A stretch of DNA of 64,000 bases from Lunularia cruciata (taxonomy: Eukaryota > Streptophyta > Marchantiopsida > Lunulariales > Lunulariaceae). Every line of letters starts with the position of its first letter. Within the stretch, counting starts at the first letter, position 1. The stretch covers positions 63,612,001-63,676,000 of the forward strand of contig OX419757.1 of NCBI GenBank assembly GCA_948567375.1, written 5' to 3'. Below, in pieces: positions 54,360 to 64,000 of this stretch. The notes beneath the pieces were generated by a model. That model ran no database searches. It was not told the DNA's origin and saw nothing but the letters and a program-made list of their open reading frames with translations. Made by a program: the position numbers and the translations under genes.

Positions 54360-57300
54360 TCAAATACATCTAGGACATAACCACTGTCCCTGAGGAACCA
54401 CCATGAGGGGAGGAGTCATACATGCCATATGCCATCCTCTCGAGCAGCTATCACACACTAACATAGTAGCAGCTCCACCAGAAGAGCCACATAACATACA
54501 CCTCAAGCCTGCACGTACAAGTGCCAAGCTTGGGTCCATAGTACCATCAATGTTTGGAAGGTGGCATGGCGCACAATTGCGCACATGATCCTTCCAAACA
54601 ACACCATCACGTCCTTCTAACACAAGGACTCCAGATGGCAAAACCTCGCGCACTCTCAAGATAGTGCGGCCTGTAGAAACATCAAGTGTCGTCGGTGCTG
54701 TCTGCTGTAGATATACATAGTCGCCTGGATGAAATCGACGGATCGAGGGTCTATAACCTCCTCCTCGAATGGTAGCATAGCGTAAAGTATCTCTATGCTG
54801 AGCAATTGCCAAGTTCTCCAAGGCCATCGGCATCACTCTCCAAAAGATCTCTGCCCGTTGAGAACATGCGCTCATCCATACATTGGGGTCATCCAAGTCC
54901 AAAACTACAGTAGCATCTCGACGAATGGCTGCAGGTAAATCTGGATCTCGTCCATAGAGTAGAAAGTATGGAGAGAAGGATGCTAAGGAGGCTTGCCGGC
55001 TGAACCGATAGCCCATGGCCAACCAAGGTAACTGGAGATCCCAATCTCCCAAGTGGCCTCTCTGCAAACCATACTTTCGCAATCCTCTCTTCACCGTCTG
55101 AACCACTCTCTCTGCTAAGCCATCTGCCTCAGGGTGATCTCGGGATGTAGTACAATGATCAATCAAAGCCTTGTCACACAAGACCTGAAACTCTCCCAAG
55201 AACTCTGTACCCTGATCAGTCAAAACCTCAACTGGTGCACCAAAATGACTAAGAACTCGATCCAGGAACGAGTAAGCTGTCCCTTCACTAGACTTGTCAT
55301 GAAGTGCCACCAACTCAATCCACTTGGAGAAGTGCTCCACCATCACCAAAACATACCGATGATGTCTCACAGTCAGCGGTAAAGGTCCGGTGAAGTCCAA
55401 ACTCCAACGGTAACCCAATCCCATGATAGGTAATGGGTGTAACTGTGGCGTAGGAGCATTGAATGATGCTCTAACTCGGTCACAAACCACACATCTGGCA
55501 ACAAACTGCTGTACCTCGGTCTGCATACCACGCCACCAATAATGACTCTGGAGTAAGCTATATGTACGCTTTACTCCAAAATGTCCTAGCTCCTCATGAG
55601 CATGACGGACCAACTGTGGTCTCTGTGATGGAAGTGGTACTACTCGCACTCTACCATCCTCCCATACACGCAAAAGGTGTCTACCCTCCAATCTGAACCG
55701 TCTGGCTCGCTGAAGAACACGGTCTCTCTCCTTGGCCCCAACTGTGCCACCCACAACACCAGTGCGAAGATAGTCCATCACTAAGACATCATCATGAATG
55801 TCTCGCTGAATTGTACCAATATCTTCACTCTCTGGATCTGTGACCTCAATAACTCCTCCTATATGCGTTGAGAGAGATACCACCAATGTCTCTGCAAATA
55901 TACACAGAAAGGCTGATGCATGCCAACCTGGCACCATCTCCTCATCTGTCTCACCATGCCAACGTGCTCCGGTCTGATCCTGCTGGCTGGGACATGGGTT
56001 TCTACTCAACCCATCTGCATCACGGTTCACCACTCCAGGTCTGTGAACAACCGTGAAATCATACTCCTGTAAAATCAGAGCCCATCGTGCAAGCTTCCCT
56101 GAAAGCTTGTCGGACTCCATCAACCACTTCAGCGGCTGATGATTAGTGATGAGAGTGAAGGGGTTACCAAATAGGTAACATCGGAAATGTGCTACTGCCC
56201 AAACTGCTGCCAAGCACTCTCCCTCATATGAACTATACTTCGCCTCCGCTGAATTGTTGGAGCGACTAGCATAGGCCACCACAAACTCCTTCTCCTCATC
56301 ATCATGTTGGGTGAGCACCGCTCCAAGCCCCAACATACTCCAATCAGTGTGAACCTGAAATGGTCGTCCCCTGATTGGTCTCCTCAAAATAGGAGCAGAT
56401 GTCAACCTCTCCTTGAGCTCTACAAAAGCTCTCTCCTGCTCATCTCCCCAACACCACTCCTGTGTAAGCTTGGTCAGCTTCGTCAAGGCCTTGGCAATGG
56501 CACTAAATCCTCTAACATAGCGGCGATAGAAGTTCGCCAACCCAAGGAATGCTCGCACTCTGCTCACATCCGTAGGCCGAGGAATACGTGCAATAGCCTC
56601 CACCTTGGTCTGCTGAACACCAAGTCCTCCGGGGTAGATAGTGTGACCCAAATACTCAACCTGCTCATGGAAGAACCTACACTTCCCAGGATGTAATTTG
56701 AGTCCATGAGATCTCAACCTCTCAAACACCTCCAACAACTGTCTCTCATGCTCCTCCACAGTAGTGCTATACACCAAAATGTCATCAATATAGCACCGAG
56801 CAAAATCCAGTCCAGCTAGGATCCTATCCATGACCCTCTGGAACTCAGCAGGAGCATTCTTCAACCCAAATGGTAAGAATCTCCACTGATATAACACATC
56901 CTTGCCGTGAGGATCAATAGCCCAAAATGTTGTCTTGGACTTATCTTCCTCCCTGATCGGCAACTGATGATATCCCGCTCGAAGATCCAAAGTACTGAAG
57001 ACCTTTGCATGCCCAATCGCATCAAAAATCTCCTCCGGTGTAAGCATGGCATACCCATCAGCCCTGGTCTGTCGGTTGATAGGACGGTAATCTCCACACA
57101 TCCGCCTATTTGTATAGTTGCCATGCATATCCTTCTTGGCTGGCATCACTGTCGCTGATGCATACTCTCCATGTGAAATCTCCACCAAACCAGCCTCAAA
57201 AAGGTCACTACTCCGGCTCTGAATCAATGTCCTCTCCATCTCACTATATCGATAAGGACGTCGGAAAACAGGTGTGTCGCTAGTCAGCTCAATCCGTATA

Positions 57301-57473
57301 CCAGGTCCCTTCAGAGCACCCAAATCCTTCATACTGAAGGCAAAACAACTCGTGTGACTCCTCAAGAACCTCCAAACCCTCCGTCTTTCCTCTCCAATAA
57401 GCTTGGGTCCAAGATCTGGCTCCCAAGTATCCTCTGTAACTGTAGTAGGAGTGGAAGACGTACTGATTGGCTG
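54360..57473 (-). CDS. Copy C RT - RNase H - DDE integrase - PHD finger (1001-residue ORF plus readthrough stretch)
   Basis: The ORF is fully open from 57365, and in frame from the UAG at 57474, to 54360. Residues below are numbered from 57365. RT: TLDLRAGYHQ (125-134), FGLKNAPAEF, YIDD (192-195). RNase H: VHTDWSMLGLG (338-348), YEGECLA. The third site reads LITNHQPL, where copies A and B have LITDHQPL, so a catalytic Asp is replaced by Asn at about 408. Integrase: HHCC finger (H590, H595, C625, C628), catalytic D657, D717 and E752 (D-35-E). PHD finger: residues 954-1000 with CMLC, CDSC, GWHMAC and CPRC. No natural ATG-initiated start is evident at the ORF beginning, which suits expression by readthrough from the gag-PR-MT frame. 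The RNase H change alone would block replication of this copy. Confidence 0.93.
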   Translation of the reverse strand, partial: QPISTSSTPTTVTEDTWEPDLGPKLIGEERRRVWRFLRSHTSCFAFSMKDLGALKGPGIRIELTSDTPVFRRPYRYSEMERTLIQSRSSDLFEAGLVEISHGEYASATVMPAKKDMHGNYTNRRMCGDYRPINRQTRADGYAMLTPEEIFDAIGHAKVFSTLDLRAGYHQLPIREEDKSKTTFWAIDPHGKDVLYQWRFLPFGLKNAPAEFQRVMDRILAGLDFARCYIDDILVYSTTVEEHERQLLEVFERLRSHGLKLHPGKCRFFHEQVEYLGHTIYPGGLGVQQTKVEAIARIPRPTDVSRVRAFLGLANFYRRYVRGFSAIAKALTKLTKLTQEWCWGDEQERAFVELKERLTSAPILRRPIRGRPFQVHTDWSMLGLGAVLTQHDDEEKEFVVAYASRSNNSAEAKYSSYEGECLAAVWAVAHFRCYLFGNPFTLITNHQPLKWLMESDKLSGKLARWALILQEYDFTVVHRPGVVNRDADGLSRNPCPSQQDQTGARWHGETDEEMVPGWHASAFLCIFAETLVVSLSTHIGGVIEVTDPESEDIGTIQRDIHDDVLVMDYLRTGVVGGTVGAKERDRVLQRARRFRLEGRHLLRVWEDGRVRVVPLPSQRPQLVRHAHEELGHFGVKRTYSLLQSHYWWRGMQTEVQQFVARCVVCDRVRASFNAPTPQLHPLPIMGLGYRWSLDFTGPLPLTVRHHRYVLVMVEHFSKWIELVALHDKSSEGTAYSFLDRVLSHFGAPVEVLTDQGTEFLGEFQVLCDKALIDHCTTSRDHPEADGLAERVVQTVKRGLRKYGLQRGHLGDWDLQLPWLAMGYRFSRQASLASFSPYFLLYGRDPDLPAAIRRDATVVLDLDDPNVWMSACSQRAEIFWRVMPMALENLAIAQHRDTLRYATIRGGGYRPSIRRFHPGDYVYLQQTAPTTLDVSTGRTILRVREVLPSGVLVLEGRDGVVWKDHVRNCAPCHLPNIDGTMDPSLALVRAGLRCMLCGSSGGAATMLVCDSCSRGWHMACMTPPLMVVPQGQWLCPRCI

Positions 57474-57476
57474 CTA
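57468..57476 (-). other. Amber codon in UAG-CAR-YYA context between MT and RT (copy C)
   Basis: The codons read GTG TAG CAG CCA in the frame that runs from the methyltransferase into the RT ORF. The stop is at the same position as in copy A (2944). Confidence 0.55.
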
Positions 57477-58810
57477 CACTGGGCCCTTGGGAGCAATGGT
57501 GTCATGCTCCCGACCACTAGAGGTCCCAACCTCTGTGTGAAAAACTCCCTCCACTCTGGCTGCAAGCTCCATACGTCCTCTGGCTGCATCCCAGGTGGAC
57601 CAAGGGTGTAATCCAAGTAGCCCACGCTCACCTGGATGGACTCCAAGTAGACCACTCTCCCTAGTAGCTACTGGATGTGTCCCAAGAATACCATGTCCAC
57701 TCGGTCCATCGCCCCCAGCATGTGCCTGAATCATCTCGATAGGCACAGGGCTCACAAGTGTCCGAGTGGTGATGCCTATCAAGCGCATCCTACGCTGCTC
57801 TGCCAAACCAAGGCTCACAATCCAGGTCAAACAGTTCAGGTCCATAGCCTGACCTAACACCTGACGCCTGGATGCCTCTGACACTGCTGGAACAGCGGTA
57901 ATACCGGTGCGAAAACCCATCGCCCGCTCTCTCTCATCAGCATTGGGTTCCACCAACTACTGTAACTGTGAGTCCCAAACAAGTCCAGGTCCTCCCTCTC
58001 GAAAAGCATGAGAGCCTGGGAAACTCATGAGTGTGGGAAATGCAGCTCTAGGCTGTCCAACTAGGTTCACCACTGCCATAGGTGACCTATCAGCCACTAC
58101 CACTGTCTGAGACTGACGTCCAGCATCCAAGATATCATCAACAAGAATGTGGTCTAGTCGCTGAATCCCATCATAACTACGCTGTAGAACCTCTCTGGGT
58201 AAGAGGTTCATCCACCAAAGACAAAGACGATGAGCCCGTGATCCCACTCTGGCTGCATCTAACAATACAGCAGGTCCCATCCAAGAATGGACCTAATGTG
58301 TACTCGCCACCACTCTAGTGCGAGAATCACCCATCAATGGAACGTTCTCCAAAAGGTAAGCTGGAGAAACAGACTGATGAACCTGGAGATGTCGTAGTAT
58401 CCGTAACATCTCCCAAAACACACCAGAACGAGGATCATGAAGACCCAAACCGCGGCCCGCACGTGTATGTCCCTGACATGGCCATCCAGAAATCACCAAG
58501 TGAATAGGCCCATGTCTCTCTAGGTCATGCGCCCCCAATAAGGAAATGTCTCCTGGTAAGGCCTTCTGGTAACCTCTGACTGCTGACATCGGTAATAACT
58601 CCGGATACCGATAGGCCAAGTGTGCCACATGATGTAGAGAGACTCGCCTAGCAGTCTCATCTCTCTCTACATACAAGTACCTCTGTACTCGGATACCCGC
58701 CTGTAACACCGCAGCTAGTCCGGTGCTGATCCCACCAAACAACTCTAATAGACATATCCCCTCTACTGGATACTGCCAAGCAATGAGTGTGGTATCCAGA
58801 GGTGTCAAAG
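57477..58810 (-). pseudogene. Copy C C5 cytosine-DNA methyltransferase domain
   Basis: Motif I LLELFGGISTG (about 58757-58725), YVERDE, SGWPCQGHTRAGRG (about 58490-58450), LLENV (about 58355-58340), RAHRLCLWW (about 58235-58210), ERAMGF and VLGQAMDLN (about 57860-57840) match copy B. Two CAG-to-TAG stops (about 58291 and 57955) interrupt it. After the domain a linker with short repeats (GLLGVHPGE, GLLGLHPW) leads to the amber codon. The domain is in the gag-protease frame. Confidence 0.9.
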
Positions 58811-59452
58811 CAATCGCCTCTGGAGGCTCATCCTCACATTCATCCCCTGATGGTACGAAGGCTCCACTCCAAGCCTGCTGCACCAACTGATCTGCATGCT
58901 GCTGCAATGCCTCCTCTGAACTCCACAATGGAACATCCAAGGTGGATGGAACAATCCCACTCGTACTCCATAGCCGAGTGATCTCCTCTGGTACTGGAGT
59001 ATCCTCTGCATGGGCGTTCCCCTCCAACAAGTCACCAGGCCAAGTGACTGCACCGCTGAAAGCCAAAACTGATGCTGCCATGGTCCCGGACTGTAATGAG
59101 CCAAGACTGCCACTACTGAAGCGTACTGGTAGGCGACATACCCGTCCCTCGCCAGACTGCCAACCAGGTCTATAAGAGGCTGTCTCCTCCCAATAGTCAA
59201 TACTGAAACCCATAGGGTATAACACTGCTCCCCCAACTAGCACATCATATGACTCAGCTATCGTCGCAATAGCCTGAGCTCTCACCACTGAGCTATCAGT
59301 CGGATGACCAGGCTGAACCTGGACAACAAGCTCCCCACGTGTGATGTACTGTGTCGAGCCACCACCTAGAGATGTCTGGATCTGAAATGGACACCTCTCC
59401 ACATCGGTCTTCCGTAACTCCAGACCAACAACTGCAGCCTTCCCCAACATAG
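58811..59452 (-). pseudogene. Copy C protease and linker
   Basis: The active-site LLDSGAQPL lies just before a 1-bp deletion at about 59452 that changes frame. The rest of the protease and the linker (MLGKAAVVGLELRKTD to VGGAVLYPMGF and beyond) is open from 59450 into the methyltransferase. Confidence 0.8.
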
Positions 59453-61453
59453 GGGTTGCGCACCAGAGTCTAACAAGACTCTCTGTGGTGTATAGACCTT
59501 CCCTGAAGGTCCCACCAAATGAAAGATCCCCCTCTGGTTATCCAATAGGACAACACCAGGTGTAAACCGCGCTCTCTCAAAGGCCGGTCTAGCTGGCAAT
59601 TCCTCCAGTCTAGCCGTTGCTGCCTGCCATAAACCACTGGTCGCTGAACGGATCCCATGCTCCTCAACCAAGTCAGCTCCACTACCAACCACCTCGGCTC
59701 TAGTAGTAGGAACTACACCATCCCTACTCTCACACAACGTGGCAGCCAACCGGAACACTGGGGCTGGGTCAACTCCCAATGTAAACATGTCACTGGCTGA
59801 AAATAAAGGATGCCGCATAATCAGCTGAGCCGCCCCCAACATCATGCTAGACTCAGTCTGTGTAGTAGCAGGTGGCTGACTAGCAGGTACTCCATCACCA
59901 CCTACCACACCTGCACTGGGACGTCTAGGAACCATGGATGTTGTCTGCAATGCCTCAGATAGCGTGAAAGACTGGGGAAGTCTGACCTGTCTCCCAACCT
60001 CTCCTCTCTGTGGGTCCAACTCCACTGATGCTCCTCTAGGCTCTGGAGCACGTACTGCACTCCTAGTCACTACTATAGATGCATCCACCTGTGCTGCTAT
60101 GCACATGAAGTCCAAAGCATCTCTATCACCAGCATATGAGGTGGAAGCCTCAGCACCCGAATCTGATCTCCTCTGAGCAATAGCCATACTAGCCAATCTC
60201 TGCTCCAACTGCTCAATCCGAGTAGCCATAGCTGTGTCAGAAGTAAGGGCAGGTACTGCACCCCTACTAGGTGTAGATCCTCTACCACCACCTCTACCAC
60301 CTCGTCCTCCATGAACTGGAGCTCCTCTACTACCTACCATAGCAGCCCTACCACTCCGTAACTCCGGGTGTAGGTCAAAACACCGGTCACTAGTATGACC
60401 AAATCTATGGCAATGCTCACACTGCCTCTGTGCTGGTTGTGATGCACCAGAGGTATCAGGTCCGCTGCCCTGAGTACACTCTCTCCTATGGTGAGGTCCA
60501 CCACAAGTCCAACAAGCAACACCACCACTCACTGGCTGCTGCTGACCCGAAAATGAGGGTAAGGGTCTAACTCCACTAGGCCCTCCACTCGCTCCATAGG
60601 ATCTGGGCTGTCCACCCTGTCCTCAAAAACCAATTGGGCGTGGTGCACTCTGCTGCACTCTAGAAGAAGTCACAACCGTGGATGAGGTCTCTCTACCAAA
60701 TCCAGCTGTCACCACTCTCTCCTCCACCATGTTGAGCTCAATACGCTCAGCCAAACCAAAGACTACTGCCAAAGTGGGCGAAGTAGCCTGCAACAACGTA
60801 GCATCACGAACTCTACGTCGCAACTCCCTGTCCAGTATCCCATACCAAAACTGGACTGCCTGGGCCTCAGTAACTCCCTGAGTGAAACTGATCAGCCGCC
60901 TCATGCGAGTGTATGCCTCGCGTAGGCTCTCTCCAGCCTTCCGCTGGAACTCCTGCAAGCTCCTCAGCTTGTCAGTCCGCACTCCCTGGTAGTTCTACCT
61001 CAAACATAGGAAGAACTCAACCATGGGGTTAAACCCCGGTACCACACCACCTCCTGCAGCGGTACCTCCACTCGTAGTAGCACTATCTCCAGCTAGTGCA
61101 CCTCCACTAGCTCCACCCACACTACTCGAGGTAGAACTCGTAGGTACAGCCGATCTACTCCTGGCCACCGAGCCTGAAGTGATGGAGACATAGTGAGGAG
61201 ACCAATACTGTCTCCATAACTCAATCTCCTCCAAATGAGCTCTCCTGAACTCATGGTAGTCGTCCATCGGTGGACCCTCCAAGTGCTGAAACAACCCCTT
61301 CTATGCCATGAAGGGTGTGAACAAAGTCGGGTTTCGCATCTGCTGCAGATCACACCAACTATCGAACTCCTGGATGAAATCATCCAACTCAATAGTACCC
61401 ACTGTACCAGAGTAACGCCTAGGGCCTTTGGAGGCCCCATAAATCTCGTCCAT
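59453..61453 (-). pseudogene. Copy C gag with two zinc knuckles
   Basis: Same plan as copy B: the first in-frame ATG is at 61453, a capsid-like region spans about 61290-60700, zinc knuckles CWTCGGPHHRREC and CEHCHRFGHTSDRC lie near 60515-60395, then a Gly/Arg-rich stretch. Stops lie at about 61300 (TGG to TAG), 60993 (CAG to TAG) and 60620 (CGA to TGA). Confidence 0.88.
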
Positions 61454-62911
61454 GTCCCACAACAACGGTGCGGACACACCAAGTGCACTCTCAACTGAAT
61501 CAGCTCCTGTGTCAAACTCCAACTCAGAGTCAATCTCCTCCCTCACTGGGACCTGAGATACAGGCTGATATCGAGCACCACTCCGAGTAAACCTACTGCG
61601 TACTGCAGGGCTAACTCCTCTGGAATCTCCAAAGAACTCCGTCGTGACCACGTAACTGCAACAGCAAACCCGAACCACCAACTGCAACCGCAAGTCACAA
61701 CTGCAAGTGCCCCACCAAGTGCCAACACCAACTAGACACCACCCACTAATGTAACTCTAACCGAGATAACTACACTAGGGGAAGGGCAACCTGTAACCTG
61801 CCATCATAACACGCACTCTCACGGTCTACAGGTCATCACTTCCTGCCTCACCGGAGAGAAACAAAGGTAGTCTGACTGGTCATCACTCCAACCTCACCAC
61901 CGAGAGCACACCAGAGCACCAACGCTCAAAAGTCAAGGCACCTCACACAAACATGGTGCACAAACAGGAAGCAAAGAATGGAGGGGATCCAATCACAAGA
62001 AATCTAAACGAAAACCCTCCATCTCATAACACAACACGGGATTGACTCTGCCACCATTTGGCATTTGACATAAGAGTAGTTCGTATCTAAGTCCTAAGCT
62101 ATCAGGATCACCAAGAATGGGATCAAACTGCCTCTCCTAGCCAAAGCTACATGTGTATAGATAATAGTGGCACAGTCACTATGACAACAAGTGAGGGTGG
62201 ACCAGTTGGCTAGGGCACCAGTCTAGGAACAAGAGATCTAGGGGTCAAACCCTGTTGCGCACAATCTAGCAAGAAAGGCAGATTTTGCCAACCAATGACC
62301 AAGATCTACACTAAACTAGCTAGCCTCACGCCAGCAAGCTGGCTTGCTAGCCCTTCATAGCCTCTCATAGCCCACAGCCCTATGCCTCGAAGCCTCGAAA
62401 CGCCGAAATTCAGCCAAATGAGGCCTTTCTTGTTGCCACTTCGAACCTCCTCCAAACTAGCGAAACTTCTCCAAATCTGGCCAAACAGCGAAACTCCTCC
62501 AATTCTGGCCCAAAAATCTGACGTAAACGCTAAAGATGGATGTCCGCCAAATCCCCCGCTAACTTTCCACTCGAGCCAAATTGACAAAATGGGTTTTTCC
62601 AAATCACAATTTCATGAGAAGAGCTTTCCAACTCCACCTTCAATTTCACTTTCTGAGCCCAACTCGCAGTAAATTGGTCCTGCCTTCACCTCCTGAGCTC
62701 AAAATCACAACACTGCTCGAAAATTGCTCCTTCTTTGCTCGAAATTTGGCCAGCGCTTCCGCACACCGTCCGCCTAACTGCCAAATTTGCATCAACTACA
62801 CGAGCTTCTGCACACTAGGGAAACATAGAACCTGAATCGAGCTACCACGATCCACCGAGCTTGGAGATACCACCAACACTCAACGTTCCTGCACCCGATT
62901 TCCCCCTGACT
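61454..62911 (-). other. Leader of copy C
   Basis: Non-coding region of about 1.45 kb between the primer-binding position and the gag ATG, closely similar to copy B. It includes the tRNA-like segment at about 62186-62262 on the + strand. Confidence 0.7.
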
Positions 62912-62926
62912 TCACTTCTCTGATGT
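62912..62926 (-). promoter_or_regulatory. Putative self-priming primer-binding site of copy C
   Basis: In element sense ACATCAGAGAAGTGA follows A1. It is complementary to the A1 segment at 63118-63104 with one mismatch, and exactly to the A2 equivalent. Confidence 0.6.
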
Positions 62927-63374
62927 AATCAGATTGCTTAACATTCTCAACTCAACTCAACTCAGATCAGTACTTGATCTGTCACTCTATAAACTGCCAA
63001 CAATTGGGCACTGATTACAGTCAAGCCACACCCACTCAAGCATAGAGAATCCAGGTGACGCTCGCCGGCCTCTGTCCACCATAGCCAGGAACTCGAAGGC
63101 TCAACATAAGAGAAGTGAGCTCTTTGGAGCTCACTTTGAAACTATACTTCCTGGACTCGAGCTAGCCCTGAAACCCTAACGGTCCCGCTGACGGCACACC
63201 CGACGGTGCAAACGGTGCAAAGTGACGGTGGGCCCCACCATGAAGTCAGTACCCCGAACACGAAATCTAACCATCGGAAAGTAGTCCCTGAGAAACTGCT
63301 AGAATAACTCTAACTACCATCACTAGAACTCCAGTGTCCGAGCATCTAGATGCGGAACTACAAATGGCGTGACA
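62926..63374 (-). repeat. A1 repeat of copy C (449 bp), 5' end of the element
   Basis: In element sense it begins TGTCACGCCATTTG at the AAGA duplication and ends CTGATTA. No B sequence is attached on either side. Confidence 0.93.
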
Positions 63375-64000
63375 AAGATGACTGTATCTGAGATAGTTGG
63401 ACCTCGGAGTGCAATGAAGATGAATTTGGGAATCTTGCCAGAGGCATTAGAGAGAGTTAGGATAGAGAAAGAATAGATAGTTAGGATACCCGTGACTTCA
63501 ATTTCAGTTCCGATTGAAGATGGAACAGGAATTGAAGGAGAAGTAGCAATAGTGAATAAACCCGAAGTGCAAGATCAGATTGTAAGTGCCTTTGGGTCAA
63601 TAACATGAGTGATTAGGGGAAAGTGGGTTACAAATTGAAGGCGTAGATAGTGTACACATGCTTTCAATTACAATTTGTGATGAGGATATAGTAGAATTAG
63701 CAAAGGAATTGATTGTAATTAGACCCGATGTTGCAAAAGTAGGAGTACAAGTGTCATCGGACTTGTTATTTGATACATTAGAGAAGAGTGGGTCATGAGA
63801 TAAGGATGTAGATGGATTACCCATGAGCTCAATTGTAGATTGTAGTGAAGTGATATAAATAGTGAAGGAATTGGTAGAATTAGCTATACCTGAAGAAGGA
63901 GAAGTAGTAGGAAGATCATCGGGTTTGGAAGCCGATGATGAGGTAGACATCGGATCGGGATAAGTGTCGATTTCAAGATAGGAAGAGGCAGATATGAAGA
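63375..64000 (+). mobile_element. X3b, X-family element, right part (runs off the window)
   Basis: It follows the C-terminal coding region of the X1 and X2 ORF (SDLLFDTLEKSGS, GRSSGLEADDEVDIGSG) with stops. The 3' terminus GGGTTGTCACA is not reached before the window ends. Confidence 0.75.

Larger units (their letters stand above)
53529..63374 (-). mobile_element. Copy C of the methyltransferase-bearing split-repeat element (full length, 9846 bp)
   Basis: This is the reference copy. Its ends are TGTCGTGCG (53529) and GGCGTGACA (63374), flanked by AAGA at 53525-53528 and 63375-63378 (AAGAT if one shared base is counted). The joined flanks restore continuous X-family sequence. Element order: A1, leader, gag, protease, methyltransferase, UAG, RT-RNase H-integrase-PHD, 3' UTR inverted repeat, polypurine tract, B1, A2, B2. 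Breaks: a TGG-to-TAG near 61300, CAG-to-TAG near 60993, 58291 and 57955, CGA-to-TGA near 60620, and a 1-bp deletion near 59452. The second ORF is fully open. Confidence 0.96.

Overview
This is an intron-bearing, transposon-dense window from a land plant nuclear genome. It holds one host gene, a CYP704-type cytochrome P450 with plant GT-AG introns, surrounded by nested Ty3/gypsy, Ty1/copia, non-LTR and PIF/Harbinger elements. No bacterial or organellar genes, tRNA genes, rRNA or CRISPR were seen. The transposon mix and the P450 would suit a seedless plant or gymnosperm, but the species cannot be fixed from sequence alone.

Layout. 1-6897 (+) is the 3' two thirds of copy A of an unusual Ty3/gypsy-like element, inserted in an LTR fragment (6898-7447). 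8858-26181 (-) is a decayed Ty1/copia element split by copy B of the unusual element (9061-18343, -) and by an LTR-like insertion X1 (20498-22353). 26283-30149 holds a decayed zinc-finger non-LTR retroelement plus an inverted 3'-end copy. 32261-35260 (+) is the P450. 36339-51105 is a decayed Harbinger element, split by gypsy element D (38227-50543, -), which itself contains a solo LTR (40637-41375) and the ORF-bearing LTR-like element X2 (43560-47337). 51735-52922 is an old copy 4 of the unusual element. It is interrupted by X3a/X3b, and X3b is interrupted by the nearly full-length copy C (53529-63374, -). X3b runs off the right end.

The notable system is the family of copies A, B, C and 4. 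It encodes gag with two zinc knuckles, an aspartic protease, a complete C5 cytosine-DNA methyltransferase domain of DNMT3-like motif order, then RT, RNase H, a DDE integrase and a C-terminal PHD finger. Its termini are not ordinary LTRs. Copies B and C read A1-internal-B1-A2-B2 between matching target-site duplications. That is the split-direct-repeat plan known from PAT/Ngaro-type tyrosine-recombinase elements, yet this element has a DDE integrase. Three further features fit together: a B1/A2 junction that is a near-palindrome, a TATA box whose predicted start site makes an RNA 5' end complementary to the primer-binding position (Tf1-like self-priming), and a shared in-frame UAG-CAR-YYA stop between the methyltransferase and RT parts, which looks like programmed readthrough.

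All copies are inactivated, mostly by CAG-to-TAG and CGA-to-TGA changes, as expected from deamination of methylated CHG and CG cytosines. The mechanistic parts (circular intermediate, self-priming, readthrough) are inferences from sequence and have not been tested.
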